NCBI RefSeq assembly: GCF_958295425.1
Contig: NC_081154.1
Span: forward strand, 12,250,938-12,314,937
DNA length: 64,000 nt
Direction: 5' to 3'
From: Solea solea
Lineage: Eukaryota > Chordata > Actinopteri > Pleuronectiformes > Soleidae
In this document: positions 13,993 through 27,417 of the stretch, one piece after another
Layout: every line of letters begins with the position of its first letter
Numbering within the stretch: the first letter of the stretch is position 1
Position numbers and translations under genes: made by a program
The notes under the pieces: generated by a model
Database searches by the model: none
Told to the model about the DNA's origin: nothing
Seen by the model: the letters and a program-made list of their open reading frames with translations, nothing else

Positions 13993-16742
13993 AGTCTTAG
14001 AGAGGTGACGTTGAAGGAACCACTTCATGATGTCCTGTGCAGTAAGGGGTTAATCCATCACAAGCAAGCGTTCCTCTGTAGCTGAACTCTATTCCCCAGG
14101 CCGTTCCCGTCCATCTACTGCCTGAAGTGGACTTTCAGCTTATTATCCCTGCATATTAAAAACTGCCTTGAGAGCTGGTGGGCAGGGCCTCAGGAGGACG
14201 AGGATAGTTGGAGGGTAAAAAGACAAGTGGTAAGACAGACGCTAGCTTGGGGAGGAGGGGCGCCGTCTTTTTTTCTTCTTTTTTTTCTTCATTTTCAAAT
14301 AAATGATTAACTAATACATTCCCCATTCCTGTCCATTTTGAAAGAAGGGTCAGCTTTGATCTCCGGGGCCCTTTGAAATGATCTGAGGAATGAGAGCAAG
14401 GTATTGGAGGGAGGGGTAGTGGAAGTAAGAAAGACGGGGACAAAAAGAGCCACACCTTCCTGCCTGTTGACGGGAGACATCGTAGGTAGGAGAGTCGACT
14501 GATAGTCGATTTTTAAATGCTGATAGAATAATGATAGTTGGAAGCAGACAGCTGATTGAGAGACTGATTTGATAAAAATTACAAGGTTCTTTAAACACAT
14601 CAACAACAGGACCTTAACTTGTGGACTGCATGTTTACTTCATCTATCCTAAGCGCTTGAAACTGTTGTTTTTGTTGTTAATCGTTTCGAAAATCACACAT
14701 ATACTGCAAAAGTGGCCTTAAAGAGCAAATACAGCGCATAAATGTGCGCTACCGGCCAGTAGACACCATAGCTGATGCTGATCGGTTCTAAAATGTCTTA
14801 TTGGAGCCAATTAATTGGCTTAAATGATTAATCAAACTCAATTACAGAGGGGGGTGAAATTAAAAACTGTGTCCAAGTCGAGGGTCAGACAAGGGCAGCC
14901 ACTGATTTCAGCTATGATGTTTTTATTTTGCATTTATTCCTTCCATCTCAGCATTTAAATAGCAATGCCCCAGGCGCGGGTACACTTGGCTTTTAAATGG
15001 AATGACAAGCTCTGATTGGTTTAACTACAAAAACACCTACCAGCAATTCAGACACTAAATGCAACCCCTTTGAGTCTTATGCAGCACTTTGACGCAAAAT
15101 TACACGCCGTGTAAATAGCAATAGCCAAATACAATAGTATTGCGGGCCAGATGTGGCCAGATCTTGAGTTTAACACATCTGGATTAATCGCTCGACCTTA
15201 AATAGGTATATATGTGCAGAGAAATATTTAATTCCAAAGTTAAGAGGCACTGAGAGTTTTATGCATGATGTAAACCTGCTCAAAACAAGGCGATTGACTC
15301 CTTTCCCATCACCAGCAAAGGAGTTCACATTTCTGTTTCATGAGTCGTGTCCGATGTGACAAACAAACCATAAACAACCAACTCGGTGGGCTGGAAGAGG
15401 TGAACGCGCGGCACACGACAGAAAGCTTTTTCAAATCAAAATCATAATTTGAAACACCACAGCAAAGACTGCAATTTAATTCTTCTATGTCTGATTGTCA
15501 CATGTTCTGTGTACATTTAAAAACATGCATGTTGTATACAGTTGAATGTATTTAAGCTCTCAACATGGCATTAGCATATAGAGTGGTTAATGACTAGGGT
15601 GTAGAATTTATGGGGATCTTTAAACTTTAATACAATATTTAAAAGTATGTTTTTATTACCTCATAATGAGCCGTTTATATTACAAAAAAGGCCATTTCGC
15701 CATGGGATTTTGTCGGTTACAATGCACACTGCTCTTTTAATGTTTTCATGTTGTTTTGAATCTATTGAGCACTTCACATTGAACTGAAGTTAACTTTAAG
15801 AGATGATAACGCAAATCTCCAAAAGTCCTTGAATCAGTAGTTACTGGATTTCTTGAAGACATTTCACCTCTCATTCAAGGGGCCTCTTTCTTTTTTTGCA
15901 ATCGAAAAACCTGTCAGAAATATATTCTCCTCATTCTTCAGTCCCCCTTTCAAACCGGCATGAACTGTCGTTAGAAAAAGTGTCATAATAATAATATATT
16001 AGACGAACGAAATAAGTGCATTTACCAATGGACGCTGGAGCTTTGTCTCGTTTAAGGTTCCCAGTCATTTGACCTGCAAATGGTTGTCGATTGTATCCGT
16101 TCCCACTGCAGATAAAAGCCAGATGTTAGTGGGTGTTAGTTAGTTTTTGACCAGTGGAAAGACCAGTGGCTTTATGATGTGCTGTGGTAAAGTGAGCCGT
16201 TTGAAGGCCTGGCTGCAGACATGCCTGGAGGTAAATTAGCTTTGCGTTAACCCCTGGGATGAGTGGGGGTGGCAGATGTTTCTGCCAATCGTTAACTAGC
16301 TTTCAGTGTTTCATTGCACGATGAAGTTTCGGCTGGATGAAAATTCCACATTTTACTGGTTCTGCCGAATGTAAAGAGCATGTTACAAGCAAGTGGGAGG
16401 CACTCAGGGTTTTTCCTCCATTGTCTTCGTTTTCACACTTGTGTTTAACGACCAGTCAACATGGCGTTGTGTGGCATATTTAGTGCGGTTACATGATCTG
16501 CTTTGTTAACCTCTGTCCAGTTCGCTTTGGATTCAGGGACTTGTTTGCAATGAACGGGCCTGTAACGTCCGCACCCTCCAACAAATGTATAATCTCTGTG
16601 TGTAGCAGCAGTGCTGAATTACTGAAATACAAATGCTTGTTATTTTTCTATCAGTTTTCTGAGAAAAGCAGAGATGCACTGCAGCTTTGAAGCCAACTAG
16701 GATTCCTATGCAAGCAAATGTGATTTGGGGCAATTACCTAAA

Positions 16743-17027
16743 CTATCCATCCAAGTCCTCGCTTAACATTAGCTCAGTGACTGTCACTGTAGGTAGCAGT
16801 TTGATTACACTGTTGGGCGTTTGTACGTTTTTGCGTGTGGAAATTGACGATTTGAGCTCACCCAGATGAGATTCTTTTTCTTTTCTGTCAGTCAGTGTTT
16901 GGCACTTGTTTACGACCGACGTGGACAAACACCTTGTTCCTGGGCATAATTTACATTTTACATATACATTCTTTCCTGTTATCTCAATGAGGGTAAAGTA
17001 ATGTCTGTACTTTGCTGGGCTCGCCAT
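16743..17027 (-). pseudogene. hAT-type transposase N-terminal fragment (BED-like zinc finger)
   Basis: A 94-residue open frame begins MASPAKYRHYFTLIEI and contains VKCKLCPG and CLSTSVVN. These match the start of fish hAT-superfamily transposases: a YF..(V/I)E segment, a CxxC pair and the LST motif of the BED finger. The paired His half is not intact; the expected NLxxHL..H pattern has decayed. The frame stops at 16743, and degenerate pieces that look like the next transposase segment appear downstream in shifted frames with stops. No catalytic core is present, so this is a dead fragment. Confidence 0.6.
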
Positions 17028-17685
17028 CGCTGCGTGTGTGTGACTATGCGTATGTGTGTGAACACCGAGTTTATAATAGTTTTGAATTTTGCATTAGTTT
17101 TTGTTAAGTTTTGACTTTTTGTTTTTAAAATGTGTTCATTTTAATTCGTTTTTAGAGCGTGTTTTTGCTAGTTTTTATTAGTTATAGTGTTAGTTTTTTG
17201 TAATATGGAATAGTTTCCAGTTGCAAGATTCAAAAAGGTGATAATAAGTATTGTTTCTCAAATACAACCTTTCAAAATCGTTATTTAGTTTCCATCAACT
17301 ATAATAACCTTGGTGAACGCCCGTCCATTTCTGCCTCTGATTGGCTTACTAAGAAATGTCACTCGACCTTAGTCTATCATAATTGCTCATGCAGATGTCC
17401 CGCCTCCCTCACTATTTGTCTTGAGTCGAGTTGAAAAACACCAGTGCATTAATACGTACCTATGGGTCGTATTCAGGACCAAAACCACCCATAGTTACTT
17501 GTGGTGTAGTTACTACTATTGCTTGACTTCAATCCATGGAAGTAGCATTAGCACAACTTTCCACAACTATGTTTACTGTATCATGTAAATGCTGTTGCAT
17601 TTACAACAGAATGTTACAACTAATAAAACAAATCTGCCAGACAGCTCGGTTGACAGATATTGGAAAATACTGAATTACATTAAAC

Positions 17686-18066
17686 TAGGGTTGTGTGTTG
17701 ACAACATGGAGATATGAAACAGACCGAGTTTCAGGGGTGTTGGTACAACATATTGTGATATATTGCAATACTAAAAGCGAGGCAATATATTGAAATTCTT
17801 TTCCCCCCACAACAGTCTATTTTGAGAAAAACTCTCACAGTAAAAAAGAGCATTGTTATATGCGTAAACAATGTACATATTTTTAGTCTAGTGAGAGGAG
17901 TGGAAGCAGAGAGTCAAAATACCAAACGCCTGCTGCCAACAAGTAGTCGAAATAAAACACAAAACCACTGTACAGAACATTTCCATGTCAATGCAGTACT
18001 TCAAATGATCAAAACACTGTGGAATATCATGATATATTTGTGTATCAATAATTATCTACACCTGGA
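17686..18066 (+). mobile_element. family 2 hAT-like MITE
   Basis: Begins TAGGGTTGTGTG and ends near CTACACCTGGA. The flanks CATTAAAC (17678-17685) and CACTAAAC (18067-18074) match at 7 of 8 bases, consistent with an aged 8-bp target-site duplication. It shares an internal GAGTGGAAG...CTGCTGCCAA block with the copy at 21311. An 89-codon open frame inside it is chance. Confidence 0.55.
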
Positions 18067-20651
18067 CACTAAACAACCGACTCTGATGTGACGGCCAGAA
18101 TTCTCTGTCAAGTACAGCCCTTTATAACCTCAGTTATTCATCATAAACATTTCCATTCCAAAATGTTATGCTTACATAGTCCAGTTGATTAATTTCTCTC
18201 AGAGAGAGTTGTGGACGAAGGCCTTCACTCGTCCTTAACGCCTCATGTCTGCTGCACCTCATCTCTCTGCGCTTAGAACTCCACGGCCTCGAAGGAGCGA
18301 TCCAATCAAATTGGAAGGGTTTGATTAAAATCCCTCTCAAAAATAGATGTTTATCAGAAATACATCACATTATGTTGGAGGGAAATGCTTTAAATTCACT
18401 GTGAATTACATATGTACCACACAGAAACCCTCAAGGTGTGCTCAATGTGTTATTATCTGAGGAAGTATTCATGTTAAGTATTGCATCTTGCTGTGATAAT
18501 AGTGAACTTTAAATAATTAGTTGTGCAAAACTATCCAGTACAACACAGTTTAAACAGAAGCATGATCAATCATGGACTGATTTCCATCAAGCCCTTCAGA
18601 GTCAACCCTGACGTCTCACAAGAACTGCTGCTCATCAGGTGTACGGAGAGACACACACGTGCGTGTCCTTGTTGTGTTTCGTCAACCAGAAAACTTGGAT
18701 ATTTTACCAAAGTCACCTGATACTTTTAATTTTGCAGCTTGTTGGTTTTTCTGTAGGAGCAGCAGCTTAACACCCGTGTTCCCATGAGACTTCTGCATCC
18801 TCACTTTCATTAAAGTTGTTTGGAGAGTGTCTCAGCTTCTGTGCCTCATAAAACAAACTACTATGATGAAAATAACTTAAAACCACACAACCCAGCGCCT
18901 CTGTTTTATTAGTACACGCAAACACAGAGGCAGAGAAACACACACACACACAACAAACTGTTGTGTTTGTTGAGGTTCTAATGAGTCCCAGTAGCAGCGG
19001 TTTGATTTTTTTTTCCCCTCCTAATTTGACATGCTTCACTTGGGCTGGGTCCCTCTCGCGCCGCAGACCTCAAATTCTCCATGCAGGGGCCTAATGAATC
19101 TTCTCCGTGTACACAAACAAAGGACAAAAAAAAAAAAAATAAAACACGCAGGAAACTCTCGCTTCCTTGAGCTTCTAATTGTCCCAAACATGTCAGTCAA
19201 TCACTACGGCATACATGAATTCACTTTAACGCCAGACAAAGGAGTTATTAGTTGCCCAAGAGAACATATCAATCTTCCGATTGCTTGCTGATTACACTCT
19301 TGTATTGTGTTACATCTACAACTGGAAGAGCTGGGTTTTCATTTTGCTCCTGCAGCGTGAGAACGCTGTTGTGCTCTCTGCTTAGGAAGGTGACACAAAG
19401 AACAATGAGTCGAACCTTGCCCGCTCTCCTTGGGCTCTCCACACGCTGGGCTTCAGCAGTAATTGAATCGGGGCTTTTGCTGCCCTCAGAAGACGGCGTG
19501 AGTGAATTGTCTCAGATAGTTTATAGGGTAATAAAGTCCCCTCACAGCAACACCTGCCAGCTGCGTTCAGCTTTGACCAAAACAGTCTATTTAACACCTC
19601 CCGTTGTGCACCTGCAGCCCACCCGTAACGGTCAGAGCACAACTCAATCACGCTGCTATCAGCAGCAACAGTCCACACTATCTCTCCGTCTGCATCTCCT
19701 GCAGACTTCTGGAAGTTATGATCGGAATTAAAATCTGGACTTAATTAGCGGCGCGTTGTTGACCTTGTTTGCAGGTTGCGATGCTGTTTCTTAGGCACGA
19801 ATGCAATTACTGCAGCCGTCCTCTCTTATCTGAACTCCTCATCTGCTTGCTTCAGCTGCCGCTGAGAGCTCGCCGTTAGAAAAAAGAAAAGAAAAAATAC
19901 AGAAAAGTGCTCCTCCTCTAATCAAAGCAGCGCACGTCTCGTCTTTTCAAAACAACTTTGCACAGAAAGGAGCAGGTGAGTGGGTGAGGAGTAGGTGGAC
20001 GAATGGACGCCGTCCCGGGTTTGCTTGAGCCAGGCTTGAGCTTCAGTCAAATGTTCAAAATGTAGCGGCGAACAATGTTAATTATCTATGACAAGACTCT
20101 GTTCCTCTTAAAATGCTATTATTGGGCGAGCATGCATCTTTGCTCTGCCCTTTTTTTTTTTCTCTCTTTCTTTTTTTTTCGCGGCTGGCGTTCTGGATTT
20201 TGCATTAACGAGAGTCAGCAGTTTTCGGTGCTGCAATCTCATTACATTTACAGGGGAAGGCATGGAGAGCAACAAAAAAAATTAATTGGAGGCATGCAAT
20301 AGTTAGGACAGGAGCCTGGGCAAGGGCAGAATAAATCAGGAGTCTGTTTGACAGCTTTATGGCTCTGGAGAGAGAGAAGTGGTTAACTTTAATGGGAGGA
20401 GATAGTAATGTTGAGTTACTTTATTTTTCCCTCTCGTTTCCCACCCACACACACGCTTCCCGTCCCCTTCCCCCTCATCAGCTGAGGCACACAGCCCCTC
20501 ACCCCTGAACTATTTGGACTGGGCTTGATATATAGAGTTAATTCAGGTCGCTCCGAGCCATAATTCATGTGTTTCATGCATTTAACGTCGTGCAGACACA
20601 GCGCAGGGTGGAATTGTTAATTCTTTCTGTGCAGACATTGCAGCCTTCTTC

Positions 20652-20654
<3 letters not shown>

Positions 20655-20682
<28 letters not shown>

Positions 20683-20695
20683 CTCGATCCTACTG

Positions 20696-20726
<31 letters not shown>

Positions 20727-20731
20727 CCTCT
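20655..20731. repeat. (CA)14 followed by (TCC)n
   Basis: CA dinucleotides at 20655-20682, then a polypyrimidine TCC trinucleotide array at about 20703-20731. Confidence 0.93.
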
Positions 20732-21310
20732 GCCTTCTTGTATTTTGTTTCCATTACTCTGGAAATTAATTTGGCTAAAAGTGTCCGCTCCCGTCTGTAT
20801 TAACTGCAGCATCACCTTTCATCAGCTCTTTATGAAACACACAAAACAACACGACACGACAACATGAGACGAATTCCTCGTCTTTCTCCACGACTCCTCG
20901 ACTGGACTGTCACCTCTTGACCCGGCGGTTACGTCCCGCACTCACTCCCACCCTCAGTTTCACTGAGGGTCACCCCCATGCAAGGCTTGACCCCCCCAGT
21001 GTCCCCACTGACCTAAGCCCTGTGGTTTTATAATTGTGTCTGTGTCTGTGTGTGTGTGTGGGGGGGGGGGGGTTACACTGCCTGGCAAAGCAACCAGTGA
21101 AGTGGCTTCTGCAGGGCAGTGGGGCCCTGCTCTCCATGCACTTGATTTAATCCGCACAGACCTCTGTGTGTGAGTGGGGGTGGGGTGTGTGTGCCGAATG
21201 CTTGTGGGAGCAGATGGATGGGGTCACACCTCAGAAGACATTATGAGTTTTTGTTGTACCACACAGTGTACACAAAGCCGACCGACATCAAGGGCAGCGA
21301 CTAACACTTC

Positions 21311-21629
21311 TAGGGCTGAGTGTTTGGCAAGAATCTAGGGATTTGGTACATGTCCTGCGACTGCGGTACTGATCACAACACACTGACATGCTATAAGTAG
21401 GGTGAGATATTGCATTAACCCAAAAGTGGTGTCTCGTAGTAAAAAATAATAATGTAATATTGTGAGGGGAGTGGAAGAAGAGGGAGAAGTGGCCAAAAGA
21501 CTGCTGCCAAGTAGAGAAGAAAAGGCTTAAATGAACAAACCAAACCACTGTCAAGGATATGTGTGATCCACTGATACAGCACCACAAAGAATCGATACAA
21601 TATCACGTCATGACTTATTCCTACACCCT
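21311..21629 (+). mobile_element. family 2 hAT-like MITE
   Basis: Begins TAGGGCTGAGTG and ends CTACACCCT. The flanking octamers AACACTTC (21303-21310) and AACACGTC (21630-21637) match at 7 of 8. It is the same family and orientation as the copy at 17686, sharing the GGAGTGGAAG and GACTGCTGCCAA segments. Confidence 0.55.
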
Positions 21630-22770
21630 AACACGTCATTCATTCATGTCAGTTTTGTCACCGCCGTTGATTTATTGCATTTGTTTTGTCCAAAACCCAA
21701 AGATGACGAACAAACACCGACGTAAATCAAAAAAAAACCACGAAGCGTTGTTGGGAAGTGTAGTTCCAGACATTTGACTCTGACACTGAAATTAAACGCA
21801 TCTGGAATCACAAGTGTAGCTCAAGTTGAAAGGTTTCATTTCACATTTGCATCTGGGCGTTCAGAGACATGTTGCAAAACTTTGCTAGAAGCTGTTGCTT
21901 TTCTTCTGCTTTCTTTTCTTTTGTTGCTGGAACAGTGGCAGCGCTTGGGCTTTGTGCAGTGTTTCAGAGACCTTGGCTCAAACCCGCCAGCCAAAGATAA
22001 ACAGTGAAAAGCATTTTCCCCCCCCAGGCCTTGAACACAACTCAGTATAAAGTTGAAGCCGTCACCTTAACTCTCACATGGAAACTATCTCAAGCAGAAG
22101 TTAGCGGAGAGACACTAAATATTACTCTGCTTCTGCGGTCTGGCAGCGCTGCACAGAACATTGTTCTCATTTATTTATTTTACTTTCAGCTGGCAAGGTG
22201 CAGGTCAGTTATGCTTTTTTTTTTCTTTCTTCTTCCTTTTTTGTTTTAGCAGTGGGAGGAAAACAGGAGGTCACATTTGTTGGCAGTGCTGTGGGAGTGT
22301 GCTGATTCCAGTGCTTTGTGTCAGGAGACATTTTGTGGCAGGCGGCAGAGAAACCTTGCTCTGTGACAGGGGCTTTTCTATTTTTTAAAAGGCGTGGCAA
22401 CCCCCATGACCTGGTGAGTTGAAATGGAGGCCACCGCTGACTCTGGTGCTGTGATGGAGGCAAGAATGTCTCTCTGACTGCAACTGTTTCATGATTTGAA
22501 AACAAATAAAAAGAAAAAAAAAAAGGGAATCAAATAAAATAGGAGAATGGTTTATACAATGTGTGAAGTGTGCGTGATGTTTGTGTCAGAATTTCCCGTC
22601 GCTGCTGCTCAGACTACACTACTGACCTAAACCCTGAGGCGGTCAGTGTGTCTCTGTCTCTTTACTGGGCGACACAATCCCATGATTCATCCCTTTTCAT
22701 GGTATTTCCTCCTCCATTGTGTAGGGCCATGTACTGTCAGAGCTTTTGCGGAGAGAGCTCATTGAACACA

Positions 22771-23043
22771 CACAGGTTCGCGCAGCTGTCCTTTTAAGGA
22801 CTCTCATTGACTTCCATTCATTCCGGCCGAACCAAAGCATAATCCCTAATCTTAACCATAGCCACTTAATGCCAAACCTTAACCACAATTCAAATCTTAG
22901 GCCCAAACGTAAGCAGAAATACAGTTGTGCCTTATTAGGACCAGGTTTTTTTTAGTATCCACAGATAAGGTCAGTGTTTATGCCAGCAAATGTCCTAAAG
23001 AGGTAACAAATGCAAGAAAACACACACACACACACACACACAC
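22771..23043 (-). repeat. family 4 dispersed repeat, CA-flanked
   Basis: It carries GCGCAGCTGTCCTT, a stretch of degenerate CTTAACCATA/CCTTAACCAC units, GTCAGTGTTTATGCC and a terminal (CA)n (23020-23043). The whole length aligns with the reverse complement of 60950-61222. The repeated (C)TTAACC units look telomere-like but are imperfect. Confidence 0.65.
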
Positions 23044-25564
23044 CCTATTCACACACGATCACAGACTTGATGCATCTAAATGGCCTATCTAGTTGAGTGC
23101 TGATATTATGCAGCACTTTACAGCAGTTTGTAGATAAAGATGACGACATTATACTCATATTAATGTCTTTTATTAGCCGCCTTTGATGTTCCAATTGTTG
23201 ATAAAATGGGGCTTTGATTGGTCTTGGAGAGAAGACACTAAACTGTAACAGATGGCAGTTTGTTGTGCAAAGACGGCCCAGTCTCCACTCTGTGTGCATG
23301 TTAGTGCAGCAGTGATAGGACTGATTGATGACCGGTTCATTAAAATTGTCACACGCAAAAAAAGCAAACCCTGAGCCCCCTCATGTCGGAGCATCTCAGA
23401 ATGTGACAATGTGCTGCTTTTGTGGGGTTTACAAAACAATAAATGGAATTTATTTAGGTTTTATGTTGTTTTTTTATTGCAAATGAAGAAAACAAACTTA
23501 ATACAGTAAAAATATTCATATGAGCAGAAGTTTCAGCGATTTAATTATGCAGTGAACATCCTTTGGAATGAAAATGCTGAGTGTGGGCTTTTTTTTTCTT
23601 TCTTTTTCTTTTTTTTTAAACAAATTTGGGTCAAGAATGCGAGATAAAAATCTGAGTTTACCTCACGCATTTCTTTGTGGGTGAGAGCTGAAACTCTGCT
23701 GCACAAAGACAAAACACACACAAGGTCACTGAAAGTATCAGGGCTCACGGGACACGTTTCCCCCATGTGCACATGCACATTAAAAATGTGTGCATACATG
23801 TGAACTCAGAGCTGTGCTATCTATGTTTTCCTTAATGACGGTATTTGAGGAGATATATCGGTATGTAGTTTGTACTTTTAACCCTGTAACACCGAGCGTA
23901 TCGCAGATGACACGTTTGCACAAGTGCTGAGAAGTCGCACGTCAAAGCCAGCGTGTGGTTATTAAGGTCATTTCACTTGCGCTGTTGCCGGAAGTCACAG
24001 AATCAGCGTCGTTGTCACCAGAGAGGAAAGAGTTGCAAAAACGCCTGTACATAAGTTTCCTCATTTTTTTATGCCTGTTTTTGGACATTTAGCCAAAAAT
24101 TCAAACAAATGTTATGTTTTATATTACACGCAAAATCATCTGGTGTTCAACTACAGTGTCTTTTCCTCAATAAAACCTTTTGTTTTTCTTCATTTTAAAT
24201 TGTTAATACACTATTTTAAGATGCAGTAAATTGTAAATAACTGCTAGATATTGAAGGTTTTTCTAGAAAAATGGGCAAAATCACATTACATTTTAGTTAC
24301 AGGACATTTTCTGGCCCTTTTATGGTTAAAATAAGAAAAAAAAAATCCACGCAGACATTTTTAGGCTTAGGTGTTAAGGGATTAATAAAAGCTGAGAACT
24401 GATTTAATCTTTTCATTCAAGTTCAAACATTGTTACTGTTAGTGATCAATCTACATGTAGACTGTAACTAAATTTCAGTTTTAAACGTGGATGGTTGTAG
24501 AAGAACAAGTAAACAACAGCGAGCCTGCTTTCTTGACAAAGACCAGGAGAACCCATCTGAGTCTAGTTCTTCAACATACATTAACATATTTCTGCCACTT
24601 GAATGTTGCGGGGGACGCTCTCCGTCTTTGCAAAGAGAGGATATGTCTCTTTTCTAATCAATTCAGGTAGGGCACCATTTCCCGTGGAGCTGCCAGCAGA
24701 GCTGCACTGCACTATAACTCAAGGAGGGCATTTGAGAAGTGTGTGAGTTTGATCCTGTGCCAGGGTGATGAATAGCTGTTTTTTCTCTTTTGTTGCCCAT
24801 CAGCACTTTTATTCCGCAGTTAATCCACCAGGCCACTCGCTCTACCCCCACTGTAATTTTTCACCTTGCTGTGTGTGTGTGTGTGTGTGTTTACGTCCCT
24901 CGCTGTCCATGGAAAGGCTCTTGCTCTCATACAAACACAAAACACCTGCGTCCCACCCCACCCTGCCGGCATTGGAGGCTGATTTAAAGGTATGTGAGTG
25001 TACGAGTGTGTGTGTGTACTAATAGAAGTGACACGTCGTGAAAAGTTAGTGAGGGGAGGGAGCCGTATATAACATGTCAGCAGGCTGTGGTCGGGGGGCG
25101 GGGGTGGGGGGGGAGATGCTTGTTGCCGGGGTGTGTCAGGTGTTAAAAGGATTGTCATGTTGGTGCAGATAATGCAGCTCAGTCGCTTGATTTACTACGG
25201 TGATGGCTTCCTGCCTGGGCCGCCTCCCACTAAGAAAACACTCAGTCAGGTCAGGTTAAATCGGAAAACAAACCTTTTTCATCTTGTCCACACTAAATTG
25301 TCCAATTTTAAAAATGCCCAGCAGAGGGAATAATTTTCATTTTAATTATCACTCTCCTTGTGCATTTGTTAGTGAGGAACATGCAAGTGTGCTTGGACAT
25401 TTTTTTTAAATACTGTCATCATTTTGAACACTGAAACACAGGATGCATTATATTCTTATTATGAAGAGCCAGGTGTGAGCTTTGATTTCATCTTTCACAC
25501 CTGAAAGAAAAAAAAAATTAGCTGTTTCTCTAGTTCAGTTGTTAGTGTGGGCAGGGAAAGATAA

Positions 25565-25807
25565 TGTTGCAATGGTCTGAGTGTTTTTTTAAAGAATTTT
25601 CAGCTCCTTAAATATGAACATTTCTGGTTTCTTTGCTCCATATAACAAAGAAATGATTAAAAGTTAATCGTTTTTGTTGGTGGATGGGTTTAAAAAAAAC
25701 ACTGATCAACATTTCCTGACGTTTTGTGGACCAAACGATTACTCAATCAATCCAGAAAACAATCAACAGATTAATTGATTATGAATATAATCGTTAGTAG
25801 CAGCAGT
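25565..25807 (-). mobile_element. family 1 hAT-like MITE, reverse orientation
   Basis: The reverse complement matches the 29829 copy along its length: CTACTAACGATTAT near one end, a TTTTGTGGACCAAACGATTA-type core, TCATTTCTTTGTTATA, and a GTTGCAAT-like far end. Termini are degraded and no target-site duplication could be assigned, so the edges are approximate. Confidence 0.6.
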
Positions 25808-26090
25808 AATGTGGGCACACTTTGTCGTCACACACACACACACACTATGGGGACAGGCTTTGTGGTGGAGACACAGTGTGAATGAAAATCTCTCTGGGAA
25901 ACATTTGGCTGCTTGTGTTCGATCTCTTGCAGGAGACAGATTACAGCTCAACTGCACAAACAAGATGCTTAATGAGGTGTAAGTGGAATGACCTGAAATT
26001 TTGTATGCGCCCGCCCCGACGGAACCTCCCTACATCTCCCCCCCATTGTTCGCCTTCCCTAGTTTGTCAGGGCAGCTCTGATTATTGAGT

Positions 26091-26109
26091 GGGGGGGGGG
26101 GGGGGGGGG
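26091..26109 (+). repeat. G19 homopolymer
   Basis: Nineteen consecutive G. Other + strand runs of 12 or more G: 21060-21072, 27870-27883, 28588-28600, 34714-34725, 44325-44338 and 61362-61373. Confidence 0.9.
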
Positions 26110-26924
26110 TGGTCCTTGTTACGTGTCATATTTTAATACATGCCTGAGCACCATGATCTGCTCGCCGGCATCACGCTTGCCATGTCTCTTCGTGGTGGAG
26201 GGGCTCCACCACGTCCTCCAGAGAGCTGTTCTACATACAGCGGACAAGGAGCACGGCTTCACGCAAAAGCCTGCTGAGACTCCATACCATTTATCTCTCA
26301 GCTGCAAGGTTGGGCCAGGACTAATTGACTACCACTGTGTGTGTGTGTGTGTCTTAGTCCCTTGAAGCGTGGTGCATTAGTAGAGCCTGAGATGATAGGA
26401 TGTGGTAAAAAGAGAGGGAGAGGGAGAGAGGCCGACCTTGTGTTGTGAGTCCATCAGAGGGGGCCTGGATAAGAAGCTCTCCAGTGAAGTCAGTAACTGG
26501 CTCCATGTCTCTAAAATATGTCCAGTTAAGCTGTGCCCAGGGAGCAGACAAACCACAGCTGGTGCTGCATTTAAGAGAAAATTCTCTTTTATTTTTTAAA
26601 TAGTTTGAGCAATAATTTGCCATAGGTATTAAAAATATAATACGTCTGTTACATTGTCAAATAAGTTCACACAACTCTCTCTGTGTCTTAAGTATAGCCG
26701 CGTTAAGATCTCGTGTCACCTGGCGACATTACTTCAATGCACGCAGGGAGTGATATTTTATATCAAGACAGACCGAGGCAAGTCCAAGATTGCACGAGTA
26801 AAGCAAGACAGCTGCAAACAGGTCGCAGTATGAACGAAAAACACAAAGAAGCAGTCACGAAAAGTTCAAAAAAAGCTAAAAAAAATAGCTGTATGATTGG
26901 ATAAACGCTTCTCCCCCCCACCCA

Positions 26925-27417
26925 CCCCTGCACATGTGTAAACACAAATCCACAGAATGGATGTGCTGCGCTCTGATCCACAAAGCTCCGCCAATTTACA
27001 CTGCTTGCCTCTCATGTCCTGGACAAGCTGAAGTCGCGAGACTATGTTTTCTCACGTTACTTCTCGCACACGAATGTTGTAAACACAACAGACGGACCAA
27101 ACAAACAGGAGCATGATGGGCTACAAAGATTATTTTTGTGATGTACTTATATATTTATACGTCATCTGCCAGAAATAGAAGTGCCGCGTATCCACTCTAA
27201 CCTTCCGCAAATGAGCAAATGACCGACACGCAGCTGTTACACAAACGTTTGCAACCAGTGAACTTTGACACATTGAATGGATGCGTATCTTGGGGAGGTC
27301 AGTCAGGTCTGATAGTATTGCTTGACAGACACCCCCCTTGTTTTTGTCCACAAAGACTAAACAGAGGCAGAGTAATCATGTCGACAACAAACAAAAGTTA
27401 CACACTGTAGCTTTAAC
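26925..27417. repeat. possible dispersed element ending at 27417
   Basis: The end AAAGTTACACACTGTAGCTTTAA (27394-27416) resembles a recurrent fish repeat terminus, and CTTCTCGCACACGAATG (27061-27077) resembles an interior segment of the same kind of element. A weak reversed match (TTAAAGCTGCAGTACGGAAC) lies at 11818. The left edge is uncertain. Confidence 0.3.

Larger units (their letters stand above)
11600..22765. other. non-coding stretch with transposon remnants
   Basis: It holds the hAT transposase fragment and the family 2 elements listed separately, a GA-rich tract just before it (11117-11163), and microsatellites. Repeat-free blocks at 18120-18345 (TTGATTAATTT, CCAATCAAATTGG) and 19020-19880 look enhancer-like by texture. 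No coding exon was recognised. Confidence 0.55.

Noticed and set aside
17822..18091. 89-codon frame
   Set aside because: It lies inside a family 2 MITE and has no similarity to transposase or other protein.
24660..24760. tRNA-SINE-like B-box (GTTTGATCCTG)
   Set aside because: No matching A-box at the right spacing and no second copy found.
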